From Rhizomys pruinosus (lineage: Eukaryota > Chordata > Mammalia > Rodentia > Spalacidae): a DNA stretch of 64,000 nucleotides. The notes beneath the pieces are model-generated. The model saw nothing but the letters and a program-made list of their open reading frames with translations. It made no database searches and was not told the origin of the DNA. Positions 1 through 12,989 of this stretch are shown here, piece after piece (positions within the stretch are counted from its first letter, which is position 1; every line of letters begins with the position of its first letter). The stretch is taken from contig VZQC01000356.1 of the NCBI GenBank assembly GCA_009823505.1, positions 439,813 through 503,812 of the forward strand, written 5' to 3'. Made by a program: the position numbers and the translations under genes.

Positions 1-192
1 GCCAAAGTAACCTACCATAACTATTAGTGCTGCTTAAATACCTATATATCTAATTGCTTGTGCTTCATTAGTAGGATCGAAAGGTTACTCCTGAACAAAC
101 TGTCAGCCCATAAAAGGAAACAGCCAGAATTGACCAGAATCCAAGTCAACAGCTCCAGAGAGAGAGGACAGTTTTACTTCTCATCCACAAAT
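1..192 (+). repeat. Family F copy F1 (unrecognised retroposon), partial
   Basis: Closely matches the central part of the repeat at 31,080-31,280, 49,740-50,000 and 60,660-60,750, including the block 'gcttcattagtaggatcgaa'. Its 5' part lies outside the window. It stops abruptly at a CT microsatellite followed by reversed LINE-1, so the 3' half and tail are missing. I do not recognise the family. Confidence 0.75.
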
Positions 193-205
193 ACTTTTGA
201 TTTAG

Positions 206-210
<5 letters not shown>

Positions 211-258
<48 letters not shown>
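211..258. repeat. (CT)n microsatellite
   Basis: About 24 uninterrupted CT units sit exactly between the family F fragment and the reversed LINE-1, so they mark a rearrangement or insertion junction. Confidence 0.97.
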
Positions 259-262
<4 letters not shown>

Positions 263-557
263 CTCTGTTTTTTGTTAACTGGGCTAGAGGTATGTCTATT
301 TTGTTTATTTTTATATAGAACCAGCTTTTGGATTCATTGATTTTATGTATTTTTTTGTTTCTATTTCATTGATTTCTGCTCTGAGTTTTGTTATTTCTTC
401 CTGTCTGTTGAGTTTAGGGTTCATTTTTTGTTGTCTCTCAAGTGCTTCTAGGTGCAGTGTTAGATCATTTATTCGTTCCCTTCCTGGTTTTTTGATGTGG
501 ATACTTGGGGGTATAAATTTCTCTCTGAAGACTGCTTTTAAAATATCCCACTTGTTG

Positions 558-820
558 GGGCTGGAGAGATGGCCTAGCGGTTAAGAGCACTGACCGCTCT
601 TACAGAGGACCCGGGTTCGATCCCCAGCACCCACATGGCAGCTGAGAACCGTCTGAAGCTCCAATTCCAGGAGAACTCCAGTTCCAGGGGAATCCGAGAC
701 CCTCTTCTGACCTCCGTGGCATTGCATGACACGGGTGCACAGACTTGCATGCAGACAGTACATTCATACACATACAGAAATAAATAAAATTAATTAAAAA
801 AAATAAAAATAAATAAAAAT
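558..820 (+). mobile_element. B2 SINE with 18-bp target-site duplication
   Basis: Has the tRNA-like head with A box and intact B box (gggttcgatcccc) and an A/TAAA-rich tail. It is flanked by perfect copies of 'aaaatatcccacttgttg' at 540-557 and 821-838, so it inserted into the reversed LINE-1. Confidence 0.97.
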
Positions 821-852
821 AAAATATCCCACTTGTTGAAAAAAAAAAAAAA

Positions 853-1002
853 GCCAGTTGTGGTGGCACACGCCCTTAATCACAGCACTCAGGAGGGCGA
901 GGCAGGTGGATCTTTGTGAGTTCAAGGCCAGCCTGGTCTACAGAGTGAGTTGTGGGACAGCTGGGGCTACATGGAGACCCTGTCTCAAAAAACAAAAAAA
1001 AA
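853..1002 (+). mobile_element. B1 SINE
   Basis: 7SL-derived body beginning 'gccagttgtggtggcaca' and ending 'gaccctgtctcaaaa' plus an A tail. It lies about 15 bases after the B2 repeat, separated by a poly(A) run, within the same LINE-1. Confidence 0.95.
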
Positions 1003-1932
1003 TACTGACTTGTTTTGTTGTGTTGTATTGTATTTTTCTTTCAGTTCCACGAATACTTTTATTTCACTCTTTCTTCTCTGACCCATTTATTATTCAGGAT
1101 AATGTTATTTAGTCTCCATGTGTTCTTATAGTTAGTTGGATGTATTCTGGTGTTCATATTGAGCTTTATAGCACTGTGGTCTGATAGAACACATGGAATA
1201 ATTTCTATCCTTTTGTGTTTGTTGAGGTTCCTTTTGTGACCTAGTATGTGGTCAGTTTTGGAGAATGTTCTGTGAGCTGCTGAGTAGAAAGTATATTCTC
1301 TGGTATTTGGATGGAATATTCTGTACATGTCTGTGAGGTACATTTGGTGTATTGTATTGTTCACTTTTGATGTATCTCTATTTTTTGTCCTGCTTTTCTA
1401 TCCAAGGGGCTCAGTGGGTTGTTGAAGTGCCCCACTATTATTGTGTTAGGATTAACCTGTGTCTTGAGGTCCTGCAGAGTTCTGTTTATAAAGTTAGGAG
1501 CACTAGAGTTTGGAGCATAGATATTTAGGCTTGTGAAATTTTCATGGTACATTGATCCTTTGACAAAGATGTTATGGCCCCCTTTATCTCTTCTGATTAA
1601 TTTTACTTTGAGGTCTATTTTCTCTGACATAAGAATAGCCACTCCAGCTTATTACCATTTTCTTGGAATACTTTTTTCCATCCTTTCACTCTAAGGTGGT
1701 GTCTATCCTTGAGACTGAGATGGGTTTCTTGTAGACAGTATATAGTAGGGTTTGGTTTCCTAATCTATTCTCCCAGTCTATGCCTTTTGATTGGGGATTT
1801 TAGACCATTAGTATTTATGGTTATTATTGAGAGATGTCTGTTTCTTCCTTTTACCTTAGATTTTTTTTCTATTCTTTGGTCTAGGTTTATGTTTACTCTG
1901 TTACGATTTTGCTGCTTTCTCTCTTTAATTGC

Positions 1933-3151
1933 TTAGGCATAGTTGTTTCTTTTCTCTGTTCCTTGGATTGCTTTGAGGATTTTCTGAATTATTGGTTTCT
2001 GAGACATGTGTTCTTTCATCTTGTTAATTTCATGAAAGATTCTTCTTTCTCCTTCAACTATGGTTGACATTTTTGTTGGGTATAGTAGTCTGGGTTGGCA
2101 TCCAAATTTGTTTAGTACTGGGAATACTTTGGTCCACATTCTTCTAGCTTTCATAGTTTGCACTGAGAAGTCAGCTGTGATTCTGATGGGTTTCTTTTTG
2201 TATGTAACTTGTTTTCCTCTTGTGGCTTTCAGCATTTTGTCTTTGTTTTGAGCATATACTGTTTTTACAATTATATGGCATGGGGAATTTCTTTTCTGGC
2301 CCTGTCTGCTTGGTGTTCTATGTGATTCTTTTATTTGTGTGGGTTTTTCTTTTTTCAGTTTGGGGAAATTTTCTTCTATTATCCTGTTGAAGATATGGCC
2401 AATAGTGTTGTCTTGGGATTCTTCTCCTTCCTCTATCCCTATGATGTGGAGGTTTGTTCTTTTCATAGTGTCCCACATTTCCTGGTTGTTACACATTTGT
2501 GTGTGTGTGTTTTTTAATTTTTCATAATCTTTACTTGAGCATTCTAGTTGGTCCATGTTATCCTGCAGGTCTGATATTTTTTTCTGCTTCTTCCATTCTG
2601 TTTTGGAGGCTTTTCCCAATCCTTTTCTGTTGATTGGATGAATGTTCAATTTCCTTTTTCATTTCATCCTGTGATTTCTTTAGTGTTACCTCTTCCTTCC
2701 GGAGCCTGTCATTCTCATCTTGTAGCTTCTTGGTTCATTGGTCATTTTCATATTTTATTTCAGCCTGGGATGTTTTCAGTGTTTCCACTTCCTTCTGGTT
2801 TTTCTTATTTTCTCCCTTTAGTTCTTTCCACAGTTTGTCATTGTCTCCCTCTAGATCCTTCTTGAGTATTTCAATCTCTCCCCTTAGTTCTTTCCAACAT
2901 TTTTCATTATCACCCTCTTGGTACTTCTTCAGAATTTCATTCTCTTCTCTTAGTTCTCTAATTTCTTTGAATATGTCCACAATTGTTTGTCTAATGTCCA
3001 TGTCTTGGTTTCCTTCCAGGGAGATCTCATTTTTGGGATCCTCTGTAAGGTTGGTAGAGTTCAGCATGGATTTATTATGAGCTTCTCCCATGTTATTTGT
3101 TGTTTTTTGTTGATTTTTGTGGTTGTGTTTTTCTGTGTGTGTCTTTGGCAT
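1933..3151 (-). pseudogene. LINE-1 ORF1 relic
   Basis: Starts at a Met-Pro-Lys (3,151), like the Met-Pro start of the intact ORF1 at 55,372. The frame from there to about 2,735 is a charged heptad coiled coil (ELREENEILKK). After a frame break, 2,649-1,933 carries the RNA-recognition domain (NLHIIGIEEGEE) and the C-terminal domain to its stop. This is the trimeric RNA-binding LINE-1 protein, disabled by a frameshift near 2,700. Confidence 0.88.
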
Positions 3152-3590
3152 GTGGATTACTTTGTTTATTTGTTTCTTTGGGTTCTGGTGCTTCAACATT
3201 GGCTGCACAGACTATAATCACTAATACTGAACATGCTAGATCCTCTCTGCACCACCACTCCCTCAGGCTGAGCAGAAGGAGTTTGCTACTTTGGCCCACG
3301 TACCAGTACCCTATTGGCCAACTCACGCCACACACTCGGTGCTCACTGGTGTTGTGCTGTGTGGAGTGCAACTAGCTCCACCGATGTCACAAACTGGGAC
3401 CTGACGGTTGGAAAGTACTGGGCGATACTAGGCCTCCATGGGGCGTAGTGTTGCCCAAAGCACCAAGGCAGGCAGGCCTCACCTGGACTTTTGCAGGTTG
3501 TTGTTCTGTAGGACTCGGGTGAAGCCTGCTTGCCCCACATGCTGGGTGCAGTCTGGTTTTGTGCTGTGTGGTTCCAGTGTAAATCCCTGG

Positions 3591-4860
3591 ATATAGTAAT
3601 CTTGGTTGCATCTAAAGTTGTTAGGACAGGGGATATTTTGTTCCACGTTCTTCTATCTTTCTTAGTTTGGAGAAGACAGCTGTCATTCTGATGGGTTTCC
3701 CCTTATAGGTAACTTGTTGTTTTTCTCTTGTGGCTTTTCAGAATTTTGTCTTTGCTTTGAGCATCTAGTATTTTAACAATTATATGCTGTGGGTAGTTTC
3801 TTTTCTGGTCCTGTCTATTTGGTGTTCTATTTGCTTCTTGCATTTGTATAGGATTTTCTTTTTTCAGTTTGGAGAAATTTTCTTCCATTATCCTCTTGAA
3901 AATCTGTTCAATAGTGTTGTCGTGGGATTCTTCTCCTTCCTCTATTCCTTTGTTGTGGTGGTTTGGTTTTTTCATAGTGTCCCACATTTCCTGGTTGTTC
4001 CACTCTTGTTTTTTGTTTTTTTTGTTTTTCATAATTTTTACTTGAGCTTTCTATTATCCTGCAGGTCTGAAACTCTTTGTTCTGCTTCTTCCATTCTGCT
4101 TCTGAGGGTTTTTCACATTTTTTCCTGGTGACTGGATGAATGTTCAATTTCCTTTTTCATTTCATCCTGTGATTTCTTTATATTTTCCTCTTCCCTCTGG
4201 AGCCTGTCATTCTCATTTTGTAGCTCCTTGGTTCGTTAGTCATTTTCTTTTTCATTTCAGCCTGGGATCTTTTCAGCATTTCCACTTCTTTCTGGATATT
4301 GTCATTTTCTCTCTTTAGTTCTTTCCAATGTTTGTTATTATCTCCCTCTAGGTCCTTCTTGCATTTTTCAATCTCCCCTCTTAGTTATTTCTAATGTTTG
4401 TTATTATCTAGCTCTAGGTCCTTCTTGCATTTTTCATTCTCTTCCCTTACTTCTCTAATTTCTTTGCCTATGTCTACAGTTGTTCTTCTAAGGTCGGTCT
4501 CTTGGCTTTCTTTTCTTTGTGTCTTTGGCATGTGGATGTGTCTTTTATTTTTCCCCTTTGGATTCTGGCACCTCAAGGTTAGCTGCACAGACTACAATCA
4601 CTAATGCTGTGCCTATTAGGTCTTCTGCACCACAGTTCCACCAGGTTGATGGGGGTGGGGTTGGGGGGGTTGTGTTGCTATTTTGCCAGAAGTCCCCCAA
4701 GTGTCAAGGCACTTCTGCCTTGCCATATTGGCACTTTAGAGTCCATGCGCTTGACTGGAGCACAAGCTGCAACTTCTGGGGCAGGTGTTGAGCCCCACAA
4801 ATGTCAAAGTAGTTCCCCCTTGCCTTACAGGTACCTCAGAGTCTGATCCAGTACTTCTGT
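3591..4860 (-). mobile_element. LINE-1 fragment B (reversed): ORF1 plus 5'UTR
   Basis: A second reversed LINE-1 directly abuts the 5'UTR of fragment A. It re-enters ORF1 near the C-terminal domain (3,591; compare 2,073 in fragment A), runs through an RRM relic (4,032-3,703) and coiled coil to a Met-Pro-Lys start at about 4,531, then a 5'UTR resembling that at 3,190-3,590. All of ORF2 is missing. Frames are broken in several places. Confidence 0.87.
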
Positions 4861-4954
4861 CTTGAAGGAAATCAATAGCTATCCAATTGGGCCTAAAACC
4901 CAATCATGGGGAGGAAACTCATGTGTGGTATTCTATAAATTCTCTTGTGCCTCC

Positions 4955-5125
4955 TAAATTGTGAGATCAGAATGATAGATTTTCAAAATCTTGATATTTA
5001 TAGGGTTTCTCTTCACTATGAGTACCAGCATGCCTTAAAAGGACTGTTACATTCCTCATATTTGTAGATTTTCTCTACAGAAAGTTTTTTCTCATGTTTT
5101 TAATACTTTAATGTTCCAGGCCAGC
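4955..5125 (-). pseudogene. C2H2 zinc-finger gene relic A (start of last exon)
   Basis: The minus strand resembles the start of the finger exon at 8,400-8,528: linker-like stretches ('atgagtaccagcatgcctta' on the plus strand, compare 'gtatgaattctatgatg') and the shared 'ccaggccagcca' block at 5,116. No intact finger remains. The downstream array has been replaced by LINE-1 fragment B and about 100 bases of unassigned sequence. Confidence 0.6.
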
Positions 5126-5217
5126 CAAAGGTGATGAATGATTTAGAAGAAATGAAATTCAAATTGCAAAAGTAATGCATTCAGAAGAAAGAAAAGAAAG
5201 AAGAATGAAATAAAGAC

Positions 5218-5220
5218 AAA

Positions 5221-5280
<60 letters not shown>

Positions 5281-5281
5281 A
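5218..5281. repeat. (AAAG)n microsatellite
   Basis: Pure tetranucleotide tract within A-rich sequence, about 16 units. Confidence 0.97.
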
Positions 5282-6101
5282 AAAGAAAATGGGACAATTT
5301 TTTTCTTTGTTTTTTCTTTGGGGAGATAAAATTTCTAACCTGCTTGAGAATCATTCATGTGACCAAATCTAAAAATCTATGAAGAACAGCAGTCACTAAA
5401 TAACAATTATAAGAAGTAAATTTATGGTAATAAACGTATAAGCTAAATAAAAATTCAAGTAAGAAAATTTATCCATATAAAATTAAGTGCAAATTTCTGA
5501 ACAGTAGATAACTCTATGTAAAATTATAATGGGTATTTGGAAATCTAGACTAAACAGCACTATATTCAATCCTATTTCACTGGAAAGTGGTGAAAAATAG
5601 AAAGCAAAAGTTTACATTGAAAGCTGGTAAGAATATTATCAAATCATTCCCAAGGGAGAAAAAAAAATACACTAAACATATTGAAAGAACAGCTCTTACC
5701 TATAATGGATAAGCAGGAAATTTTAAACTTTAAAATTGAAGGAGGTATCAGAGAAATATAAATACTCCTTCTGAGAACATCATGTATAGTACCTGAAGTT
5801 TAATTTTCATAAAAAAGGACATCTTTTGAAACTATTCCACTCTATTACCAATTGCTCAAGTTTTGCCTTGTAATTGGCCTTCACTTCCCATAAAAAATGA
5901 TATGAGGGAGCCAAGCTTCATGTGGGAGCCAGATCACATTTTTAATGAACACTAAAGTAAAATATTGAACACAGCAGTTTTATTTATTTAAAAATCATAT
6001 GCAGTTTAAAACGTGTTTTGAAATATAGGATACATTACATGTCAAAATGCAGTTACAAGCATTAAATAAACAATTATGCTGATATAGAAATAGTATAGGT
6101 T

Positions 6102-6254
6102 GGCTGGGCGTGGTGGCGCACCCCTTTAATCCTAGCACTCGGGAGGCAGAGGCAGGCTGATCTCTGTGAGTTCAAGGACAGTCTGGTCTACAGAGTGAGT
6201 TCCAGGACAGCTGGGGCTACAGGGAGACCCCGTCTCAAAAAGATACAAAAAAAG
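6102..6254 (+). mobile_element. B1 SINE with target-site duplication
   Basis: Full-length B1 ('ggctgggcgtggtggcgcac' head). Perfect 13-bp duplication 'aatagtataggtt' at 6,089-6,101 and 6,256-6,268. Confidence 0.97.
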
Positions 6255-6689
6255 TAATAGTATAGGTTATTAAGTTCCACTTACAAGAGAAAGGCTAAAA
6301 TGTAAGTAAGATATGAGTATGTTCAATGCACTCATTTTCTAAGATTAGATTTGACTTCTTTTGAACATGTCTATGTTTTGCTAGATGAAACAAAAATGAA
6401 AAATATCAATCCATTACTTTTATTGTGCTGTTCATCACTAATGTACTATAAGTTCATTCTCCTCATTGTGACATGAATGAAAATTCATTTAAATACTAAA
6501 AATTGGTCTCTTTTCTTTTTTTTAAAGTAGAAAGATGCCAGCACCCCCATATCACAGAAAAACATAATTTTAATATAAAAATGAATCATATCTATGTCTA
6601 GCTTACAGTGAGTAACATTGCTATGCCATTTATACACTTTATCCCCTGTATCAATTTTATGACTATTAAAAATATGAACATTGAGCAAA

Positions 6690-8528
<1,839 letters not shown>

Positions 8529-8601
8529 CTGAAAATAAAGGTGAGAGAGCATAACATTCAGTAGGAAGAAAGAAAAAGAAATATTCTTGAATAAAATTTC
8601 T

Positions 8602-8850
8602 TTTTTGTGTATTTGAGACAGGGTCTCTCTATAGCCCCAGCTGGCTTGGAACTCACTCTGTATACCAGGCTGGCCTTGAAATCAGAAATCTGCCTGCCTC
8701 TCTGCTCCTGAGTGCTAGAATTTAAGTCATGGGACTCCATGCCTGGCTTAAAGAGAGTTCTTAGCCACCATGTAGGTGCTGGGAATTGAACCCATATCCT
8801 CTGCAGGAGCAGTTGGTGCTATTAACTGCTGATCCATCTCTCCTGCCCCC
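8602..8850 (-). mobile_element. Dimeric SINE: B2 head fused to B1 (single insertion)
   Basis: On the minus strand a B2-like tRNA head (8,850 to about 8,757) runs directly into a complete B1 (8,755-8,602). One perfect 13-bp duplication, 'gaataaaatttct' (8,589-8,601 and 8,851-8,863), encloses both parts, so they integrated as one unit. A second copy of the same fusion is at 12,648-12,906. Confidence 0.88.
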
Positions 8851-9015
8851 GAATAAAATTTCTAATTGTGCTGACAATCATTCAAGTGACCAAATCTAAG
8901 AATTACAGTTCATTAGTAGCAAGATAAAAAATTAAAGTAGGGAAATACAAACTAATATAATCTAAGCAGAAACCTTCTGTACAGTAGATAAATAATTGGA
9001 TATAAAATCATAAGT

Positions 9016-9242
9016 GGGGGGGCTGGAGAGATGGCCTACCAGTTAAGAGCACCAATTGCTCTTGCAGAGGTCCTGGGTTCAATCCCCAGCACCCACGTGG
9101 CAGCTGAGAACCATCTGTAACTCCAATTCCAGGAGAACTCCAGTTCCAGGGGAATCTGACACCCTCTTCTGACCTCCGCGGCATTGCACAACACGCGTGC
9201 ACAAACCTACATGCAGACAGTACATTTATACAAATAAATACA

Positions 9243-9285
<43 letters not shown>

Positions 9286-9308
9286 AATTTAAAAAGATAA
9301 AAAAAACC
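9016..9308 (+). mobile_element. B2 SINE
   Basis: Full-length B2 with a (TAAA)n tail at about 9,233-9,285. It inserted at the site 'cataagtg', which is uninterrupted in copy C (60,062). Confidence 0.93.
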
Positions 9309-9315
9309 CATAAGT

Positions 9316-9557
9316 GGGGCTGGAGAGTTGTCCTAGTGGTTAAGAGCACTGACTGCTCTTGCAGAGGACCCGGGTTCGATCCCCAGCACCCACATAGTGG
9401 CTGAGAACTGTCTCTAACTCCAGTTGCAGGGGAATCCAAAACCCTCTTCTGATCCCCATGGCATTGCACCACATGGTGCACAAAACTGCATGTACACAGT
9501 ACATTCATATACATACAAAATAAATTTTAAAAAATTAAAAAAATGAAATAAATAAAA
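9316..9557 (+). mobile_element. B2 SINE, tandem with the preceding one
   Basis: A second B2 starts immediately after the repeated 'cataagtg', and 'ataaaatcataag' recurs at 9,557-9,569. Two B2 elements therefore share one target. Copy C preserves the empty site. Confidence 0.92.
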
Positions 9558-9571
9558 TAAAATCATAAGAG

Positions 9572-9722
9572 ACTGGCAGGTGTGGTGACACATGCCTTTA
9601 ATTCCAGCACTCAGGAGGCAGAGGCAGGCAGATCTCTATTATTTCAAGGCCAGCCTGCTGTACATAGAGAGCTCCAGGCAAGCTGGGACTAATGGGAGAC
9701 CTTGACACAAAAAGACAAATAA
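9572..9722 (+). mobile_element. B1 SINE (shared with copy C)
   Basis: B1 present at the same position in copy C (60,070-60,225), so it predates the duplication. Confidence 0.92.
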
Positions 9723-9895
9723 AATCATTAGGGACATAAGGAAAGGTGATATAAATAAGAACAGTGCATTTGATCCTATACCATAGGAAAAATGTGAAAA
9801 GTAAAATTGAAAAACTTATATTGAAAGGATTAAGGGAAAATTATCAAAGTAATGCCAGTGCAGAAAATGGCAATGAGATTAGGTGTCTTTGCTTT

Positions 9896-10042
9896 TGTCT
9901 TTTTGAGACAGGATTGCCCTATAGGCCCAGCTGTCCTCTAACTCACTATGTACACCAGTCTGGCCTTGAACTCAGAGAGATCCACCTGCCTCTGCGTTCC
10001 AGTGCTATGATTAAAGGCATGTGCCACAATGTCTGGCTTAAG
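9896..10042 (-). mobile_element. B1 SINE, reversed (shared with copy C)
   Basis: Reversed B1 ('gtctttttgagacaggattg') also at 60,421-60,566. In copy C a (TTTA)n tract has expanded at its tail. Confidence 0.92.
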
Positions 10043-10685
10043 ATGTCTAAACAATATATCCATATCCCAGGAAAGAAATAATAAATACAATTAAAAATAT
10101 GAAGTAAAGCTATAACTTAAAATAGACTATCAGAAATTTTAAGCATTAGCATTGACGGATGGATAAATAAATATGCAAAATATTCATTGTATCAAAGTCT
10201 GCACTAGCATTTGTATAAGAGAACAGGATATGCAGATGAAGTGCCATGTTCATACTTGGGAACAGAGAAAAAATACAAATGATAACTGGACATGATGAGT
10301 GGACTACATCCCAGGAGGAATCAACATATTAATACTAAAGGAAGAATAAAAATACATATAATATAATCAAATAGAAGACTAACAAATCATATTCAATTCA
10401 AATCTCTTCAGTCATATTGGGAAATTAATTTGGCCTAAAATTACCAGATAATAGGGTGAAACTGAGAATATTGAAAGGTTAGATTCAGTTGTCAACACAT
10501 TAATATATTAAATAATAAAATATCAGGGTAAGATCATCACTGCAGATTAGTAGGGCTAAAAATTTACCAGATATAGAACCATTTTGCACATTTCTACAAA
10601 AGCTAGGATTCCTAATTTCATAATATAAAACCTAAGTGAAAAGGAAAATAAGATCCAATCACATAATAAGAGTGGAATACTTCAG

Positions 10686-10935
10686 GGCTGGAGAGATAGC
10701 CTAGCGGTTAAGAGCACTGACTGCTCTTGCAGAGGACCCGGGTTTGATCCCCAGCACCCACATGGCGGCTAAGAACAGTCTGTAACTCCAGTTCCAGGAG
10801 AACTCCAGTTCCAGGGGAATCTGAGACCCTCTTCTGACCTCCGCGGCATTGCATGACACGGGTGCACAGACCTACATACAGACAGTACATGCATACACAT
10901 ACAAAAATAGATAAAATTAAAAAAATTAAAAAAGG
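10686..10935 (+). mobile_element. B2 SINE with target-site duplication
   Basis: Duplication 'gtggaatacttcag' at 10,672-10,685 and 10,936-10,949. Copy C has the empty site (61,739). Confidence 0.97.
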
Positions 10936-11409
10936 GTGGAATACTTCAGTGAACACCTTTAAAATCTAAATATAATTTTACCAGAAAATTTAGGAAAAAG
11001 GTTCCAAGACAAATTATTTGGAATTACAATATATACCAAATGATCTTTAAAGGAAGTATAAAAGAAAAACCATTACTGTAAAACCCATTTCAGTCAGATA
11101 TACATAAAAACCTGCTAGTGATGATCATGTTAGTTTGTATAAAGCAAGCATTATCTAAAACAAAAATTGTAGCAATTCTTTGTTATTTTTAAAAGGTGAA
11201 TAAAACTAGAAAATAAATGTAAAAAGAAAGTGGAGGATTTATGTGATTACAGGAAAATTTAATTTGAATGTTTCCCTGCAAAAATTAAAGATGGTATTTA
11301 AAAATCCAATAATAAAGTGTAATGGTATAACCTGCTAGAACTTCTGAAAAAGAGTCTCCTTGTATTCATCCATAAGCTTGGCTGTGATAATTATTTCTGC
11401 TCAAAAAAA

Positions 11410-11662
11410 TTTTTTTTAATTTTTTTTTATTTTATTTATTTTGGTATGTGTATGAATGTACTGTCTGCATGCAAGTCTGTGCACCAGTGTCGTGCAATGC
11501 CGCGGAGGTCAGAAGAGGGTCTCGGATTCCTCTGGAACTGGAGTTCTCCTGGAATTGGAGTTTCAGACGGTTCTCGGCCGCCATATGGGTGCTGGGGATT
11601 GAACCCGGGTCCTCTGTAAGAGCGATCGGTGCTCTTAACCACTAGGCCATCTCTCCAGCCCC
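11410..11662 (-). mobile_element. B2 SINE, reversed
   Basis: Reversed full-length B2 flanked by 'ctcaaaaaa' repeats. The empty site in copy C reads 'tgctcaagaaatattatact'. Confidence 0.96.
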
Positions 11663-11764
11663 CTCAAAAAATTTTATACTGTCCCTGAGCACTGGAGGGA
11701 AGGGTGTGACAATGTCTAATGTAGGGCTGGACATTTAATTGACTCAATCTCAGCATGTTGAGAA

Positions 11765-11922
11765 GATGTTGAGAAGAGGGTCTCAAGACTGCAAATATTT
11801 TGGAAAGTGGTTATTTCATTTTCATTCTAGTCGAAGAAATTTTTCTATTTTAATATTGATTGGTCTTACTATCTAGTTTTTATCTAGTAATGTGGTGCTT
11901 TGCTTCCATGAATCATTTTATC
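11765..11922. repeat. Direct repeat unit 1 (partner at 13,464-13,592)
   Basis: About 125 bases around 11,790-11,912 recur almost unchanged at 13,466-13,590. The block is absent from the equivalent place in copy C (62,545), so it was inserted into copy B. Confidence 0.85.
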
Positions 11923-12090
11923 TATGTGTTGTAAATCAAAATCTATTACAATTAGTAGATTGTCTGATGAGATTTGAGAGTCAGAGAGATCTATGAATAA
12001 AAGGATATGTTACCATGAGTCATTTTAAAACTATACGCATTTTCCAGAATAATATTAGTTTCTTCCTTAGGGCATATGACTTTTCCCTAC

Positions 12091-12245
12091 TTTTTTTTTT
12101 TTTTGTCTTTTTGAGACAGGGTCTCCATGTAGCCCCAGCTGGCCTGAAACTTGCTCTGTAGACCAGGCTGGCCTTGAACTCACAAAGATCCAACTGCTTC
12201 TGCCTTCCAAGTGCTAGGATTAAAGGTGTGTGCCACCACACCCGG
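12091..12245 (-). mobile_element. B1 SINE, reversed
   Basis: Flanked by 'ccctac' at 12,085 and 12,246. Copy C has the uninterrupted 'gtccctacatgggt' (62,716). Confidence 0.95.
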
Positions 12246-12647
12246 CCCTACATGGGTTTTTATCCTCAATCATCAGAAGGAAGCCTTAAATTTAATTTGA
12301 AAGATGTTGGTATTTCCATAACATTACTGCTACCATTATAACAATGGGCATATCTTCCGAGGCCAGTCATTAGTCTTGCTCACAGGGTTTACACTTACGT
12401 AAAATCAATAACTACGTTACAGCTGTGCTGTCACATAGCATCTTCCAATATTACAAAAGCTGATAACTAGCAATGTTTTCAGATCAGTATCATCTTGATT
12501 TGTCAGTGTTTCTTTGGTTCATTTATGTATTTCGTTCAGGTTTACATATGGATTACAATCAACTGGTTGAAGGTAACCAGAGCATTTTTTGAAGGTTTGC
12601 TAGAATTTTCTCTTTTATCCTTCCGTTGCTAGACTTTTTTTCTGGTG

Positions 12648-12906
12648 GGTGGGGGTTTCTGGTCTCTTTTTGAGTTTGGATCTCCCTACAACACCAGTAG
12701 AGATGGAAACTCACTCTGTAGACAAGGCTGGATTTGAACTCAGTGATCTGCCTGCCTCTGCTTCCCCAGTGCTAGGATTAAAGGTGTGTGCCACCATGCC
12801 TGGCTTAAAGACTGTTCTTAGCCGCCATATCAGTGCTGGGAATCAAACCTGGGTCTTCTGCAAGATCAGTCAGTGCTCTTAACCACTGAGCCATTTCTCC
12901 AGACCC
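12648..12906 (-). mobile_element. Dimeric SINE: B2 head fused to B1, second copy
   Basis: Same order and similar junction ('ctggcttaaaga.tgttcttag') as at 8,602-8,850, but at an unrelated site. Target duplications are not clear here. Confidence 0.75.
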
Positions 12907-12989
12907 CAAAGTTACTTACTTCTTTCACCTTGTCTAGTTATAGGAATGTAGATTTTTAAAGTCTGTACCTACATTTTCCCAGATAATAC

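Larger units (their letters stand above)
266..1890 (-). pseudogene. LINE-1 ORF2 N-terminal relic (endonuclease domain)
   Basis: Pieces on the minus strand match the apurinic-type endonuclease of ORF2. The segment 1,642-1,361 contains the core 'NIYAPNS' and 'VGHFNNPLSPLD' (the intact copy has GDFN, so the catalytic Asp is His here). The segment 1,364-1,059 contains 'SDHSAIKLN', matching the Ser-Asp-His end of the domain. Frames are broken between segments and by the SINE pair at 558-1,002. Not functional. Confidence 0.88.
266..3590 (-). mobile_element. LINE-1 fragment A (reversed), 3'-truncated
   Basis: Read on the minus strand this is, in order, a 5'UTR (about 3,590-3,152), ORF1 (about 3,151-1,933) and the first ~385 codons of ORF2 (about 1,890-266). 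It aligns along its length with the plus-strand LINE-1 at 55.3-57.7 kb. The reverse transcriptase half of ORF2 and the 3'UTR are absent. LINE-1 copies normally lose their 5' end, so loss of the 3' end here implies a later deletion or duplication breakpoint. A B2 and a B1 interrupt it at 558-1,002. Confidence 0.9.
8529..12590. repeat. Duplicated zinc-finger flank, copy B
   Basis: Collinear with copy C (59,890-63,060) from the dimeric-SINE right flank to 'ggttgaaggtaaccagagca' (12,567 and 63,043). Differences are mainly SINE insertions: B2s at 9.02, 9.31, 10.69 and 11.41 kb and B1 at 12.09 kb are absent from C, whereas B1s at 9.57 and 9.90 kb are shared. No coding capacity was recognised between the SINEs. 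Confidence 0.85.

Noticed and set aside
558..820. tRNA-like A and B boxes, a possible tRNA gene (and similar ones at every B2)
   Set aside because: They are the tRNA-derived heads of B2 SINEs; no cloverleaf or anticodon arm is evident and each continues into a SINE body.
2634..3080. 148-codon plus-strand serine/phenylalanine-rich frame
   Set aside because: Antisense of the LINE-1 ORF1 coiled coil.
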